Below, in pieces: positions 27,727 to 36,938 of a stretch of DNA of 64,000 nucleotides (its first letter is position 1; every line of letters starts with the position of its first letter). The DNA lies in NCBI GenBank assembly GCA_024639145.1, contig JAHEIZ010000002.1:62001-126000 (forward strand), given 5' to 3'. A model generated the notes under the pieces. That model saw nothing but the letters and a program-made list of their open reading frames with translations. It made no database searches and was not told the origin of the DNA. The stretch is from Actinomycetes bacterium. Its GTDB lineage: Bacteria > Actinomycetota > Actinomycetes > S36-B12. A program made the translations under genes and the position numbers.

Positions 27727-29337
27727 ATGGCGGCGCGGGCCGATCTTGACTGCACGACCATCCAGGAGTGGGCCTATGCCGCCCTGGACGGTCTCGAGGA
27801 TGCCCGGTCCCGCATTGACAGCCTCAATGTCTTCCCCGTTCCCGACGGAGATACGGGTACGAATGTCTACCTGACCATGGAGGCGGCGTGCACGGCCGTC
27901 GATGCGGCCATCGCCGACGGACGAAGTCGCGCGGGGGCTGCTGCAGCCCTGGCTCGCGGGGCATTGCTGGGTGCCCGTGGAAATTCCGGCGTGATCTTGT
28001 CGCAGATCCTCAAAGGGACCGGTGACGTACTCGGAGATCTTCCCGAGGATCACCCGGTCGACGGCCCGGCAGTAGCCCGACTTCTGCGGCGCGGAGCAGA
28101 CCTGGCCTATGCCGCGGTGGCGCGCCCGGTGGAGGGCACGATTCTCACCGTCGCGCGAGCGGCGGCGGATGCCGCGCAGGAGGCCGTCGATGCCGGTGTC
28201 ACCGACACGGCGCAGGTGCTCACTCGTGCCGCCGAGAACGCCCGGCGGGCACTCGATCGCACGCCGGATCTACTCGAGTCCCTGCGCATGGCGGGTGTCG
28301 TCGATGCCGGTGGTCAGGCACTCGTGGTCGTACTCGATGCGCTTGCCGAGGTGGTGGAAGGCGTGCGTCGCCCTCGATCCATCGCAACGCGTGCGGTCGT
28401 GCAGCCGATTGAGGATCGCCGCGAGGTCGATTACACGGGCCCGGCCTACGAGGTGATGTTCCTCCTCGACGCCGACGAGTCCGCAATCCCCGACCTTCGC
28501 TCAAATCTCGACGTGCTGGGGGATTCGCTGGTGATCGTCGGAGGCGAGCGGCTCTGGAACGTGCACGTGCACGTCGACGATGCCGGTGCTGCGGTGGAAG
28601 CAGGCATGGCAGCAGGCCATCCGTATCGACTGCGCATCACCTACCTGCATTCCGAAGAGCACTCCGGTGAGACGGAGGTTCGATCGGTCATAGCCGTGGC
28701 GCACGGCATCGGAATTGCCGAGCTCCTGCGCGAGCAAGGCGTACACGTTGTAGTGGCGAAGCCGGGCCAACGGCCATCGACGTCGGAGATCCTCGAAGCC
28801 ATCGTGAACTCTCACTCGGGCGAGGCCATCGTGCTCCCGAGCGATGGCGATACGCGAGCAGTGGCCGAAATAGCAGCGACTCAGGCGCGGGGCGATGGGA
28901 TTCGAGTCTCGGTGATTCCGACACGCTCGGTCGTGCAAACCCTGGCTGCCGTGGCCGTGAGCGATCCTGATTCGCGCTTCGATGACGATGTCGTCTCCAT
29001 GACTCGTGCGGCCGGCGCTACGCACTACGGGGCCATCACCACGTCGGTACGCGAAGCGCTCACGTCAGCGGGTACGTGCCGACCCGGTGACATCCTCGGC
29101 TTGGTCGACGGCGACATTCGCTTCATCGGGCACGACAGCGATGCGACAGCGCGCGAGCTGATAGCCAGCATGCTTGCCGCGGGAGCCGAGCTGCTCACGC
29201 TTGTATACGGGGAGGGTGCATCTGAGTACATGCGCACGGTGATTCCCCGTTGGCTCGCCACCGACTATCCGCTCGTCGACGTCGTCGCACACGAGGGCGG
29301 ACAATCGCTGTGGCCGCTGATCATCGGCGTGGAGTGA
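27727..29337 (+). CDS. DAK2-domain protein, FakA/YloV type (fatty acid kinase ATP-binding subunit)
   Basis: A 536-residue protein with an N-terminal DhaL/DAK2 ATP-binding domain (SLNVFPVPDGDTGTNVYLTME near residue 40, ARGNSGVILSQILKG near 80) and a C-terminal FakA-type domain (YEVMFLLDADES, DSLVIVGGERLWNVHVHVD). In Firmicutes FakA phosphorylates fatty acids held by FakB (DegV family); no FakB is encoded here, so the role is inferred from domain order. The ATG at 27727 is chosen because the upstream frame lies antisense to rpmB. Overlaps recG by GTGA, a conserved actinobacterial pairing. Confidence 0.88.
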   Translation: MAARADLDCTTIQEWAYAALDGLEDARSRIDSLNVFPVPDGDTGTNVYLTMEAACTAVDAAIADGRSRAGAAAALARGALLGARGNSGVILSQILKGTGDVLGDLPEDHPVDGPAVARLLRRGADLAYAAVARPVEGTILTVARAAADAAQEAVDAGVTDTAQVLTRAAENARRALDRTPDLLESLRMAGVVDAGGQALVVVLDALAEVVEGVRRPRSIATRAVVQPIEDRREVDYTGPAYEVMFLLDADESAIPDLRSNLDVLGDSLVIVGGERLWNVHVHVDDAGAAVEAGMAAGHPYRLRITYLHSEEHSGETEVRSVIAVAHGIGIAELLREQGVHVVVAKPGQRPSTSEILEAIVNSHSGEAIVLPSDGDTRAVAEIAATQARGDGIRVSVIPTRSVVQTLAAVAVSDPDSRFDDDVVSMTRAAGATHYGAITTSVREALTSAGTCRPGDILGLVDGDIRFIGHDSDATARELIASMLAAGAELLTLVYGEGASEYMRTVIPRWLATDYPLVDVVAHEGGQSLWPLIIGVE

Positions 29338-31514
29338 TCGCGATTCTCGACACTAATCTCACGGGCGTTCTTGGCGGCAAGACGGCCAAGGCGTTGTCCA
29401 AGGCCTTCGGTATCGCCACCGTCGATGAACTCCTGCATCACTATCCGCGCCGGTATGCCGAGCGCGGAAAGCTCAGTGATCTCGCGAGCCTCAACAATGG
29501 CGAATCGGTCACCGTGCTTGCCGACATCGAGAGCGTGACGGTGCGCGCGATGCGAGCGCGTCGGGGCTCGATCCTCGAGGCGATCATCACCGACGGCAAA
29601 GGCCGGCTCTCGGTCACCTTCTTCAACCAGAAGTGGCGCGAGCGCGAGTTTCGCGCCGGGCGAAGCGGACTGTTCTCGGGCGAGATCTCCGACTACCGAG
29701 GCAAGCGGCAGCTCGCGCATCCGCAGTGCGTGCTCTTCCCCGATGGCATCGAGGATGACCCGGAGGCAACGGCCGCCTTCGCCGGCGCGATCATCCCGGT
29801 TTACCCAGCCAGCGGCTCGATCACCTCGTGGCAGATACAGGCTGCCGTGCGCATCGTGCTCGACACCCTGGGTGAGGTCGAGGATCCGATGCCCGTCGAG
29901 GTGCTCGAACGCCATGGTCTGGTTGATCGAGCAACCGCTCTTCGCATGATCCACCGCCCCGACTCGATGGCCGATGTCGAGGCAGCGCGCGCTCGGCTGA
30001 AGTTCGAGGAGGCCTTCTGCCTGCAGGCGATCTTGGCCCGGCGACGCGCGGAGTTCTCGTCGATGCCGGCGACGGCTCGCGAATCCGTGGGGGGCCCGCT
30101 CCTCACGGACTTCGATGCTCGTCTTCCCTTCACTCTCACCGCCGGGCAGGTGGCGATCGGCGAGGAGATCTTCTCTGACCTCGGGGCAACGCATCCGATG
30201 CATCGCCTCGTGCAGGGTGATGTCGGAAGCGGCAAGACTCTCGTGGCACTTCGCGCCATGCTTGCCGTTGTCGACTCGGGTGGCCAGGCTGCGCTCCTCG
30301 CACCGACTGAGGTCCTGGCAGTTCAGCATCACCGCTCGATCACGCGAATGCTGGGCGACCTCGCGCAGCGTGGGCAGTTCGGCGGGGCAGAGCACGGTAC
30401 TCGCGTCGCACTGCTCACGGGCTCGCAGCGCACGGCCACCCGACGCAAGGAACTCCTCGATGCGATCACCGGTGAGGCGGGGATCGTCGTCGGCACGCAC
30501 GCGCTACTTCAGGACAGCGTCGAGTTTCGTGATCTCGCATTCGTCGTCGTCGACGAGCAGCATCGCTTCGGAGTCGAGCAGCGCGCCGCCCTTGCCGCGA
30601 AGTCGCGAAATGGCACCAGGCCACACGTTCTGGTGATGACGGCGACGCCAATACCGCGCACGATCGCCATGACAGTCTTCGGTGACCTCGACATCTCCAC
30701 GCTGAGCGAGCTGCCGGCGGGGCGTAGCCCGATCACCACTCACGTGGTGCCGGTGAGCGAGAAGCCCTCGCATGCTGCTCGAGTCTGGGAGCGTGCCTCC
30801 GAGGAAGTCGCCAAGGGGCATCGAGTGTTCGTGGTGTGCCCGCGAATTGGCGATGGCGATGTTGGAGGGGATCTCGACGCCGAGGAGTCGCCGCTGAGTT
30901 CGGTCATCGAACTCGCCGAGCGCCTCCAGGGCGCAGAACTTGAGCATGTTCGAGTCGGAACACTTCACGGGCGCATGTCGCCGGAGGAGAAGGATGACAT
31001 CATGCGTCGCTTCGCGGATGTGAGCTTGCCCGATGGCATCGACGTCCTCGTGTCGACGACCGTAATCGAAGTCGGAGTCGACGTCCCGGATGCGACCTTG
31101 ATGGTGATCATGGATGCCGATCGATTCGGAATCTCTCAACTGCACCAGATGCGCGGCCGGGTAGGTCGCGGTGGGCTCCCCGGTCTGTGCTTACTCGTGA
31201 CTGCGGCCGAGACCGGCTCGCCGTCGCGCGAGCGATTGGCAGCCGTCGCGAGCACGGTTGATGGCTTCGAGTTGTCCCAGCTCGATCTCGAACTGCGTCG
31301 CGAGGGGGATGTGCTCGGTGCTGTGCAGTCCGGGCGTCGCAGTTCGCTGCGCCTGCTCGAGGTACTTCGCGATGAGGATGTCATCGCGAAGGCACGCGCT
31401 GATGCCGAACAGGTAATCGGGAATGATCCGACCCTGGCCGGACATCCGGCGCTGCGGAGTGCACTTGCTCGCCTCACGGCCGAGGAGAGCACCGACTATC
31501 TGGAGAAGGCATGA
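29334..31514 (+). CDS. recG: ATP-dependent DNA helicase RecG
   Basis: Remodels stalled replication forks and Holliday junctions. 726 residues from a GTG that overlaps the preceding stop (GTGA): N-terminal wedge/OB domain (residues 50-200), helicase domain with Walker A GDVGSGKT near 297 and DEQH box VVDEQHRFG near 405, MTATPIPRT, and the C-terminal helicase motifs QMRGRVGRGG. A longer frame starts 84 bases upstream but inside the preceding gene. Overlaps rsmD (ATGA). Confidence 0.96.
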   Translation: MIAILDTNLTGVLGGKTAKALSKAFGIATVDELLHHYPRRYAERGKLSDLASLNNGESVTVLADIESVTVRAMRARRGSILEAIITDGKGRLSVTFFNQKWREREFRAGRSGLFSGEISDYRGKRQLAHPQCVLFPDGIEDDPEATAAFAGAIIPVYPASGSITSWQIQAAVRIVLDTLGEVEDPMPVEVLERHGLVDRATALRMIHRPDSMADVEAARARLKFEEAFCLQAILARRRAEFSSMPATARESVGGPLLTDFDARLPFTLTAGQVAIGEEIFSDLGATHPMHRLVQGDVGSGKTLVALRAMLAVVDSGGQAALLAPTEVLAVQHHRSITRMLGDLAQRGQFGGAEHGTRVALLTGSQRTATRRKELLDAITGEAGIVVGTHALLQDSVEFRDLAFVVVDEQHRFGVEQRAALAAKSRNGTRPHVLVMTATPIPRTIAMTVFGDLDISTLSELPAGRSPITTHVVPVSEKPSHAARVWERASEEVAKGHRVFVVCPRIGDGDVGGDLDAEESPLSSVIELAERLQGAELEHVRVGTLHGRMSPEEKDDIMRRFADVSLPDGIDVLVSTTVIEVGVDVPDATLMVIMDADRFGISQLHQMRGRVGRGGLPGLCLLVTAAETGSPSRERLAAVASTVDGFELSQLDLELRREGDVLGAVQSGRRSSLRLLEVLRDEDVIAKARADAEQVIGNDPTLAGHPALRSALARLTAEESTDYLEKA

Positions 31515-32125
31515 CCCGGATCATCAGCGGCTCGGCACGAGGTCGCACGCTGAAGGTGCCGGCGAAGGGCACGCGCCCGACCTCGGATCGAGTGCGCGAG
31601 TCGCTGTTCTCGGTCCTGCAGTCGAGGTTGCTCGCGAATGGCCTGGACTGGGAGGACATCTGCGTCCTGGATCTTTACGCGGGCTCGGGCGCCTTGGGGC
31701 TCGAGGCGCTCAGTCGCGGTGCGCGCGAGGTCTGGCTAGTCGAAGCGAACCGAGCAGCTGCGGGAGTAGTCGCAGGAAACATCGAGACCCTCGGAATCGA
31801 AGGGGCGCACCTGCTGTGCGCTGACGCCACGATGGTGGCCAGGGCCCGCCCGGCCGGCGCGACGCCCGCCGACATCGTGCTGGCCGATCCGCCTTACGAA
31901 GTTGCCGGCATGGTGATCCGCAGACTTGTATCCGACCTGGTTCGGGCCGGCTGGCTTGCGGAGGAGGCTCAGGTGGTCATCGAGCGTCCTGCGCACGACA
32001 CGGATTCGCCCTTCCCCGAGGGGTGGGAGGCTCAGTCACGACGAATGGGGGACACCGTCCTTTGGTACGGTCGAGCCGTCGGCCAGGATGGCTCGACGGG
32101 CGAACTTTCGGCGGAAGGCTCCTGA
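31511..32125 (+). CDS. rsmD: 16S rRNA (guanine966-N2)-methyltransferase
   Basis: Methylates 16S rRNA during 30S assembly. 204 residues: ISGSARGRTLKVPAKGTRPTSDRVRES at the N-terminus, SAM-binding VLDLYAGSGALGLEALSRGA near 55, and the DPPY catalytic motif LADPPYEVAG near 123. The recG-rsmD-coaD order is conserved in actinobacteria, with 1-4 base junctions here. Confidence 0.94.
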   Translation: MTRIISGSARGRTLKVPAKGTRPTSDRVRESLFSVLQSRLLANGLDWEDICVLDLYAGSGALGLEALSRGAREVWLVEANRAAAGVVAGNIETLGIEGAHLLCADATMVARARPAGATPADIVLADPPYEVAGMVIRRLVSDLVRAGWLAEEAQVVIERPAHDTDSPFPEGWEAQSRRMGDTVLWYGRAVGQDGSTGELSAEGS

Positions 32126-32126
32126 C

Positions 32127-32615
32127 ATGCGCACAGCGGTATGCCCCGGGTCCTTCGACCCGGTGACCAATGGACACTTCGACGTCTTCGCCCGAGCCTC
32201 CGAGCTCGCCGATGAAGTGGTCGTCGCAGTGCTCATCAACAAGACCAAGTCGAGCCTGTTCACCGTCGAGGAACGCATCGAAATGCTCGAAGAGACCGTC
32301 GCTCCTCTCGGCAATGTGCGCATCGACTCCTTCCATGGCCTGCTTGTCGACTACTGCCGCGACCACGGCATCAAGGCAATCGTCAAGGGCCTGCGCGCGG
32401 TGAGCGACTTCGATTACGAGCTCCAGATGGCGCAGATGAACTATCGGCTTGCCGGTGTCGAGACCCTCTTCATCTCCACTAATCCGCTCTACAGCTACAT
32501 CTCCTCGAGCTTGATCAAGGAGGTCGCTACCTACGGGGGAGATGTCTCGGGCCTGCTGCCCGACCCCGTGTTGGAACGGCTCTCCGCCAAGATTTCGGCC
32601 ACACTAGGCAAGTAA
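32127..32615 (+). CDS. coaD: Phosphopantetheine adenylyltransferase
   Basis: Penultimate step of coenzyme A synthesis, adenylating 4'-phosphopantetheine. 162 residues with the nucleotidyltransferase motif CPGSFDPVTNGHFDVFARAS near the N-terminus, KGLRAVSDFDYELQMA near 90 and ISSSLIKEVA near 128. The ATG at 32127 follows the rsmD stop by one base; the open frame upstream is only rsmD out of phase. Confidence 0.96.
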   Translation: MRTAVCPGSFDPVTNGHFDVFARASELADEVVVAVLINKTKSSLFTVEERIEMLEETVAPLGNVRIDSFHGLLVDYCRDHGIKAIVKGLRAVSDFDYELQMAQMNYRLAGVETLFISTNPLYSYISSSLIKEVATYGGDVSGLLPDPVLERLSAKISATLGK

Positions 32616-32659
32616 TCCCTCGCGGGACTTCGCCGCAGGAGCTTTCTCAAAGGAGCAAC

Positions 32660-33193
32660 GTGGATATTCAAGAACGGCTCACCGAGCTCGGCGTGCTCGT
32701 CGAGGACGCCAAGTCGATGCCGCTGTCCGCGTCCTGCCTGGTCAATCGCGGCCAGGTACTCGACTTGATCGACGAGATTCGTCAGCTGCTCCCCGAGTCC
32801 GTGCACCGCGCCGATGAACTGCTGGCCGACCGTGAAGCCGTCGTGCAGGACGGTCGCCGTGAGGCAGACCGCTTGCTTGAGCGCGCACGCGCCGATGCCG
32901 ACCGCATGGTCTCCGAGCACGAGGTCTACCTCGCGGCCGTTGCAGAAGCCGATGCCCTGCGTCGTCAGGTCGCCACGGAGACCGCCCAGATGCGCCGCGA
33001 GACCGACGACTACATCGACGCCAAGCTGGCCACCTTCGAGATCACCCTGCACAAGACCCTGCAGACCGTCGATCGCGGTCGAGATCGCCTGCGTGCGCAA
33101 ATGTACGAGGAACTCGCTCCCGAGACAGTCGAGGTTGAAGGCGAGTTCTTCGAGGAAGGTCCGTCCGGCGATTTCTACGATGATCGCCGATGA
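32660..33193 (+). CDS. sepIVA: DivIVA-like septation protein, SepIVA type
   Basis: A 177-residue, highly charged, mostly coiled-coil protein (about residues 45-140) with no membrane segment. It matches the mycobacterial SepIVA protein in size, in coiled-coil character and in its position directly before the YceD gene and rnc. In mycobacteria SepIVA localises to the septum and affects division and envelope synthesis. GTG start with a strong AAAGGAG. It overlaps the next gene by ATGA. The family is assigned from composition and synteny. Confidence 0.75.
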   Translation: MDIQERLTELGVLVEDAKSMPLSASCLVNRGQVLDLIDEIRQLLPESVHRADELLADREAVVQDGRREADRLLERARADADRMVSEHEVYLAAVAEADALRRQVATETAQMRRETDDYIDAKLATFEITLHKTLQTVDRGRDRLRAQMYEELAPETVEVEGEFFEEGPSGDFYDDRR

Positions 33194-33777
33194 GCTCGCC
33201 AGGCCCTGACCCGCGAGACCCGCTGGTCCTCGACACCCGCGCCCTGCAGCTCCAGCGCCGCCCAGGCTCGATGATCTCCGTCGAGCGCGACGTGGCTGCT
33301 CCCGTTGACTGCGGCGTCGTGATGGCCCGCGTTGCCGCCGACTCTACGATCGAGCTCGATCTCCGCCTGGAATCGGTGATGGAAGGCGTCTGGCTCTCGG
33401 GTACGGCCGACATCGAGGTCGAGGGGGAGTGCGCACGCTGCCTGGAGCCCGTGGGCTGGGGCGAGACCCTGGAGATCGCCCAGATGTTCGAATACGCGGC
33501 CACGGACTCGCGCGGGGCGGTGATTGCGTCAGTCGAGGGCGATGAGGACGAAGCCCTGCCCGTGATCGTCGATGACCTCATCGACCTGACCGAGGTGCTG
33601 CGCGACGCCATCGTGCTGGCCCTGCCCCTTGCCCCCCTCTGCTCGGCCGACTGCCCGGGGCTATGCCCCGAATGCGGCATTGTGCTGGCCGAGGCCCCAG
33701 GCCACGCCCATGAGCAGATCGACCCCCGCTGGGCTGCACTCGGCGGGCTCGTGGGGCCTGACGAGAGCCAGCGGTAA
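33190..33777 (+). CDS. yceD: YceD/DUF177 family protein
   Basis: 195 residues with the family core: VEGECARCLEPVGWGETLEIAQMF, the acidic stretch EGDEDEALPVIVDDLIDLTEVLRDAIVLALP, and the cysteine cluster CSADCPGLCPECG near residue 150 that probably binds a metal. DUF177 proteins almost always precede rpmF; plant and bacterial members are implicated in 23S rRNA maturation. Start overlaps the sepIVA stop. Confidence 0.9.
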   Translation: MSSPGPDPRDPLVLDTRALQLQRRPGSMISVERDVAAPVDCGVVMARVAADSTIELDLRLESVMEGVWLSGTADIEVEGECARCLEPVGWGETLEIAQMFEYAATDSRGAVIASVEGDEDEALPVIVDDLIDLTEVLRDAIVLALPLAPLCSADCPGLCPECGIVLAEAPGHAHEQIDPRWAALGGLVGPDESQR

Positions 33778-33797
33778 GGGCACACCCCGCGAGGCCC

Positions 33798-33803
33798 TAC
33801 ACT
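33798..33803 (+). promoter_or_regulatory. Possible -10 box TACACT before rpmF
   Basis: TACACT lies 81 bases before the rpmF GTG, in the 107-base gap after yceD. It would give a separate transcript for rpmF-plsX-rnc-mutM. No strong -35 match. Confidence 0.35.
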
Positions 33804-33884
33804 TATGGGGCTCATCGGTCCTGCACTCACGCTGACCGTTCGCGAAGCAGAGACCTCAGCAGTACACACAGATTGGGATGAACC

Positions 33885-34058
33885 GTGGCCGTTCCGAAGA
33901 GGAAGACCTCACGCTCCAACACTCGCAGCCGTCGCTCGCAGTGGAAGACGAGCGCAGCAGCAATCGTGACCTGCGCAAACTGCCGCGAGAAGAAGCTGGC
34001 GCACACCGCATGCCCGACCTGCGGTACCTACGCCAAGCGTCGCGTTCTCGACGTCTGA
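33885..34058 (+). CDS. rpmF: Large-subunit ribosomal protein bL32, zinc-binding form
   Basis: A 57-residue protein (GTG start, TGA stop) beginning MAVPKRKTSRSNTRSRRSQW, the clear bL32 signature. Cysteine pairs CANC and CPTC mark the zinc-binding form. The expected neighbours (YceD before, PlsX after) confirm it. Short enough to be missed by length-limited gene calling. The plsX start is 4 bases after its stop. Confidence 0.95.
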   Translation: MAVPKRKTSRSNTRSRRSQWKTSAAAIVTCANCREKKLAHTACPTCGTYAKRRVLDV

Positions 34059-34062
34059 TCCG

Positions 34063-35046
34063 TTGAGCCGCGTCGCCGTTGATCTCCTCGGCGGTGACGG
34101 GGCTCCCGAGGTCGTGGCGGATGCCGTCCTGGCTGTCATTGACGAGCCCGGCATCGACCTCGTCCTCGTGGGTCCCAGGGTCGTAGCGACCGAACTCCTC
34201 ACCGCACGCGGAATTGATCCCGCGAGAGTCCGCATCCTCGATGCCGACTCAGTTGTTCCCATGGACGCCGACCCGCTGGCGCTCCTGCGCGAGTCCGACA
34301 CCTACAGCGTCTCGGTTGCTGCAGCAGCCGTGCGCGATGGCATTGCCGACGCCTGGGTGACCGTCGGGCATACCGGTGCTGCTGTTGCGGCTGCGGCCTT
34401 CACTCTTGGCCGCGTTCCTGGCATGACTCGCCCTGCACTCGCAGTGGTGCTGCCCGCGGCGTCCGGCCCCGTCGTGCTCGTCGATGCCGGTGCAGTACTC
34501 GATGCGACTGCCGACACACTTCTTCACTTCGCCCTCGCCGGCTGGTGCTACGCGCATGCACTCGACATTTCCGATCCGGTGATCGGCCTGCTCAGCATCG
34601 GAAGTGAGCCGGGCAAGGGCGACACCCTGAGATCGGTGACCGACTCACTTCTTCGTCAGATCCTTCCGGGCTTCGGCATGCGCTACGCCGGGCCCGTGGA
34701 AGGACATGATGTTTCTCGTGGTGAACGCGCGCAGGTCATCGTCACCGATGGTTTCACTGGCAATGTCCTGCTCAAGGGCATCGAGGGTGCCGTGACCTGG
34801 ACAGCCGCTCACCTCGGCGAGTCCTACGGCGACCCTGCGCCCGCGCGCAGATTCGTCACCCAGACCGCCACCGGAGACTTCGCCGGCGGCATGCTGCTCG
34901 GAGTCAACGGCGTGACCGTGATCGGCCATGGTGCCGGTTCGCCGGCCGAGATCGCTGCCTGCATCCGTCTCGCGGCACGAGTCGCCGAGCACGACATCGT
35001 GGCCGAGACGCAGGCGACTTTCTCCGCACTGGTGTCGAGCCCGTGA
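34063..35046 (+). CDS. plsX: Phosphate acyltransferase PlsX
   Basis: Converts acyl-ACP to acyl-phosphate, the first step of phospholipid synthesis with PlsY; PlsC is elsewhere in this window. 327 residues beginning with a TTG start ([17 protein letters not shown]), the family N-terminus, so no ATG or GTG alternative fits. Later motifs are [16 protein letters not shown] near residue 103 and [18 protein letters not shown] near 225. Overlaps rnc by GTGA. Confidence 0.93.
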   Translation: MSRVAVDLLGGDGAPEVVADAVLAVIDEPGIDLVLVGPRVVATELLTARGIDPARVRILDADSVVPMDADPLALLRESDTYSVSVAAAAVRDGIADAWVTVGHTGAAVAAAAFTLGRVPGMTRPALAVVLPAASGPVVLVDAGAVLDATADTLLHFALAGWCYAHALDISDPVIGLLSIGSEPGKGDTLRSVTDSLLRQILPGFGMRYAGPVEGHDVSRGERAQVIVTDGFTGNVLLKGIEGAVTWTAAHLGESYGDPAPARRFVTQTATGDFAGGMLLGVNGVTVIGHGAGSPAEIAACIRLAARVAEHDIVAETQATFSALVSSP

Positions 35047-35753
35047 CCGGCATCATCAAGCGCGATCAGGAACTCGCTGCACTCGAAGCGGATCTTCAGG
35101 TGCCCGTGCAACGCGCACTTCTTGATCAGGCCACGACTCACCGTTCCTACGCGTACGAACATGGCGGCCTCCCGGAGAACGAACGGCTGGAGTTCCTTGG
35201 CGACTCAGTGCTGGGCATCGTGATTACTGAGTGCCTGTACGCGAGGTTCCCCGATGTCGCCGAAGGTCAACTCGCCAAGCTGCGCGCTGCGGTGGTCAAT
35301 GCGCGTGCCTGCGCCGATGTCGCGCGCACGCTGGATCTCGGGCGCTACATGCTGCTCGGCCGTGGAGAGGAGGCCACCGGCGGACGGGACAAGTCCTCGA
35401 TCCTCGCCGATGCGATGGAGGCCGTCATCGGTGCGGTCTATCTCTCCTCGGGGCTCGATATCTCGCGCGAGTTCGTGCTGCGCATGTTCGGTCCGCTGAT
35501 CGAGTCATCATCCGAATTGGGTGCTGGCCTGGACTGGAAGACCTCGCTGCAGGAGGCGGCCGCCGATGCCGGTCTCGGAGTTCCCGAGTACCTCGTCACG
35601 GACCAAGGGCCCGATCATGAGAAGGAATTCCATGCGAAGGTTCGCCTGGGTGACCAGATCCTGGGCGAGGGGGTCGGTCGCTCGAAGAAGCTCGCCGAGC
35701 AACAAGCCGCCTCGCATGCCTACGCCACGCTGCGGGGGATCGCGGGTCACTGA
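35043..35753 (+). CDS. rnc: Ribonuclease III
   Basis: Cleaves double-stranded RNA in rRNA and mRNA processing. 236 residues: endonuclease domain with the signature [13 protein letters not shown] near residue 45 and [13 protein letters not shown] near 120, then a double-stranded-RNA-binding domain from about 160 ([14 protein letters not shown] ... [13 protein letters not shown]). The GTG start overlaps plsX and the stop overlaps mutM (TGATG). It is encoded near several predicted RNA hairpins but no target can be assigned. Confidence 0.96.
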   Translation: MTGIIKRDQELAALEADLQVPVQRALLDQATTHRSYAYEHGGLPENERLEFLGDSVLGIVITECLYARFPDVAEGQLAKLRAAVVNARACADVARTLDLGRYMLLGRGEEATGGRDKSSILADAMEAVIGAVYLSSGLDISREFVLRMFGPLIESSSELGAGLDWKTSLQEAAADAGLGVPEYLVTDQGPDHEKEFHAKVRLGDQILGEGVGRSKKLAEQQAASHAYATLRGIAGH

Positions 35754-36595
35754 TGCCCGAGCTTCCCGAGGTCGAGGTCGTGCGTCGCGGACTAGCAGAG
35801 CACGTGAGCACCCGCACGATTCGCAGCGTCGAGGTTCTGCACGTGCGCGCGGTGCGCAGGCAGGACGGTCCCTTGGATGCCGCGCTCATCGGTCGAACTG
35901 TGCGATGCGTGAGCCGTCGCGGAAAGTATCTCTGGCTTCCGCTCGATGACGGCACGGCTCTTGTCGCGCATCTCGGCATGAGTGGTCAGTTGCTCATGCA
36001 GCCGGCAGCTGCACCCGATGAGAAGCACCTTCGGGTGCGCATTCGCTTTGACGATGGCGGGCGAGAGTTACGTTTCGTCGATCAGCGCACCTTCGGTGGG
36101 CTGATGACCGCAGAGCTCGTGAGCGATGACCGGGGAGGTCGAGTGCCTGCAGAGATCGTGCACATCGCCCGTGATCCACTTGATCCCGACTTTGACGACG
36201 AGGCCTTCATCGACCGGCTGCGGGCGAAGGACACCGAGATCAAGCGAGCGCTTCTTGACCAGGCCCTTGTCTCGGGTATCGGCAATATCTATGCCGATGA
36301 GTCGCTCTGGCGCTCACGGCTTCACGGGCGCCGCGCCACGGGAGGTATCAGCCGAGCCAAGGCATCGGAGTTGCTCGGTCACGTACGCGACGTCATGACT
36401 GATGCGCTCGCACAAGGTGGAACGAGCTTCGACGCTCTCTACGTGAACGTCAATGGAGAGAGTGGCTACTTCGACAGATCCCTTGATGCCTACGGCCAGG
36501 AGGGGGAGCCCTGTCATCGCTGCGGCACGACCATTCGGCGTGAGCACTTCATGAATCGCTCGAGCTTCTTCTGCCCCAGGTGCCAGCGGCCATAG
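35753..36595 (+). CDS. mutM: Formamidopyrimidine-DNA glycosylase
   Basis: Removes oxidised purines such as 8-oxoguanine. 280 residues starting [13 protein letters not shown], the N-terminal Pro being the catalytic nucleophile after Met removal, with the H2TH region ([16 protein letters not shown]) near residue 170 and a C-terminal zinc finger CHRCG...CPRCQ at 249-279. Last gene of the rpmF-plsX-rnc-mutM run; in many actinobacteria smc follows closely, but here a 2.1-kb cassette intervenes. Confidence 0.95.
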   Translation: MPELPEVEVVRRGLAEHVSTRTIRSVEVLHVRAVRRQDGPLDAALIGRTVRCVSRRGKYLWLPLDDGTALVAHLGMSGQLLMQPAAAPDEKHLRVRIRFDDGGRELRFVDQRTFGGLMTAELVSDDRGGRVPAEIVHIARDPLDPDFDDEAFIDRLRAKDTEIKRALLDQALVSGIGNIYADESLWRSRLHGRRATGGISRAKASELLGHVRDVMTDALAQGGTSFDALYVNVNGESGYFDRSLDAYGQEGEPCHRCGTTIRREHFMNRSSFFCPRCQRP

Positions 36596-36605
36596 CCGCT
36601 CCAGG

Positions 36606-36878
36606 TCAGGAGCCGAAGATGCTCAGGAGCTCGCCGATCCGATGATCGGCCTCGGCGGGATGGCGGAATCTCAGATCAGCCTGAACGCTGTACGCGTTGC
36701 GGCGCCCCACCTTGGTGGTCGAGACATAACCGGCCTGTTCAAGGTCGTGCAGGATGCCCTGGACTGAGCGTTCGGTGATGCCGACTGCTGACGCGATATC
36801 CCTGATCCGCGAGTCGGGGGTACCCGCCAGGTGGATCAGCACATGCGCGTGATTGGTCAGGAACGTCCACTGGGACAC
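36606..36878 (-). CDS. Small winged-helix transcriptional regulator
   Basis: A 90-residue protein with a single winged helix-turn-helix: IRDIASAVGITERSVQGILHDLEQAGYVS is the helix-turn-helix and TTKVGRRNAYSVQ the wing. There is no effector domain, so it may sense nothing itself or respond through dimerisation. The start is a GTG preceded by a strong AAGGAGGAG. It is divergent from the methyltransferase-transporter pair, with an inverted repeat between them, so it probably controls them and itself. Confidence 0.8.
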   Translation of the reverse strand: MSQWTFLTNHAHVLIHLAGTPDSRIRDIASAVGITERSVQGILHDLEQAGYVSTTKVGRRNAYSVQADLRFRHPAEADHRIGELLSIFGS

Positions 36879-36891
36879 GACTCCTCCTTCG

Positions 36892-36913
36892 TTCCTGAAA
36901 GTATATACAGGAA
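36892..36913. promoter_or_regulatory. Inverted-repeat operator in the divergent promoter region
   Basis: TTCCTG (36892-36897) and CAGGAA (36908-36913) form a perfect inverted repeat with a 10-bp AT-rich centre. It lies 13 bp from the regulator start and upstream of the methyltransferase -10 box. The spacing fits a dimeric winged-helix protein. The region is markedly more AT-rich than its surroundings. Confidence 0.5.
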
Positions 36914-36925
36914 AAGAAATACGTG

Positions 36926-36931
36926 TATTGT
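36926..36931 (+). promoter_or_regulatory. -10 box TATTGT of the leaderless methyltransferase gene
   Basis: TATTGT ends 7 nt before the ATG at 36939, with no ribosome binding site in between. No -35 consensus is present, which would fit dependence on an activator bound at the neighbouring inverted repeat. Confidence 0.5.
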
Positions 36932-36938
36932 TTATCCT

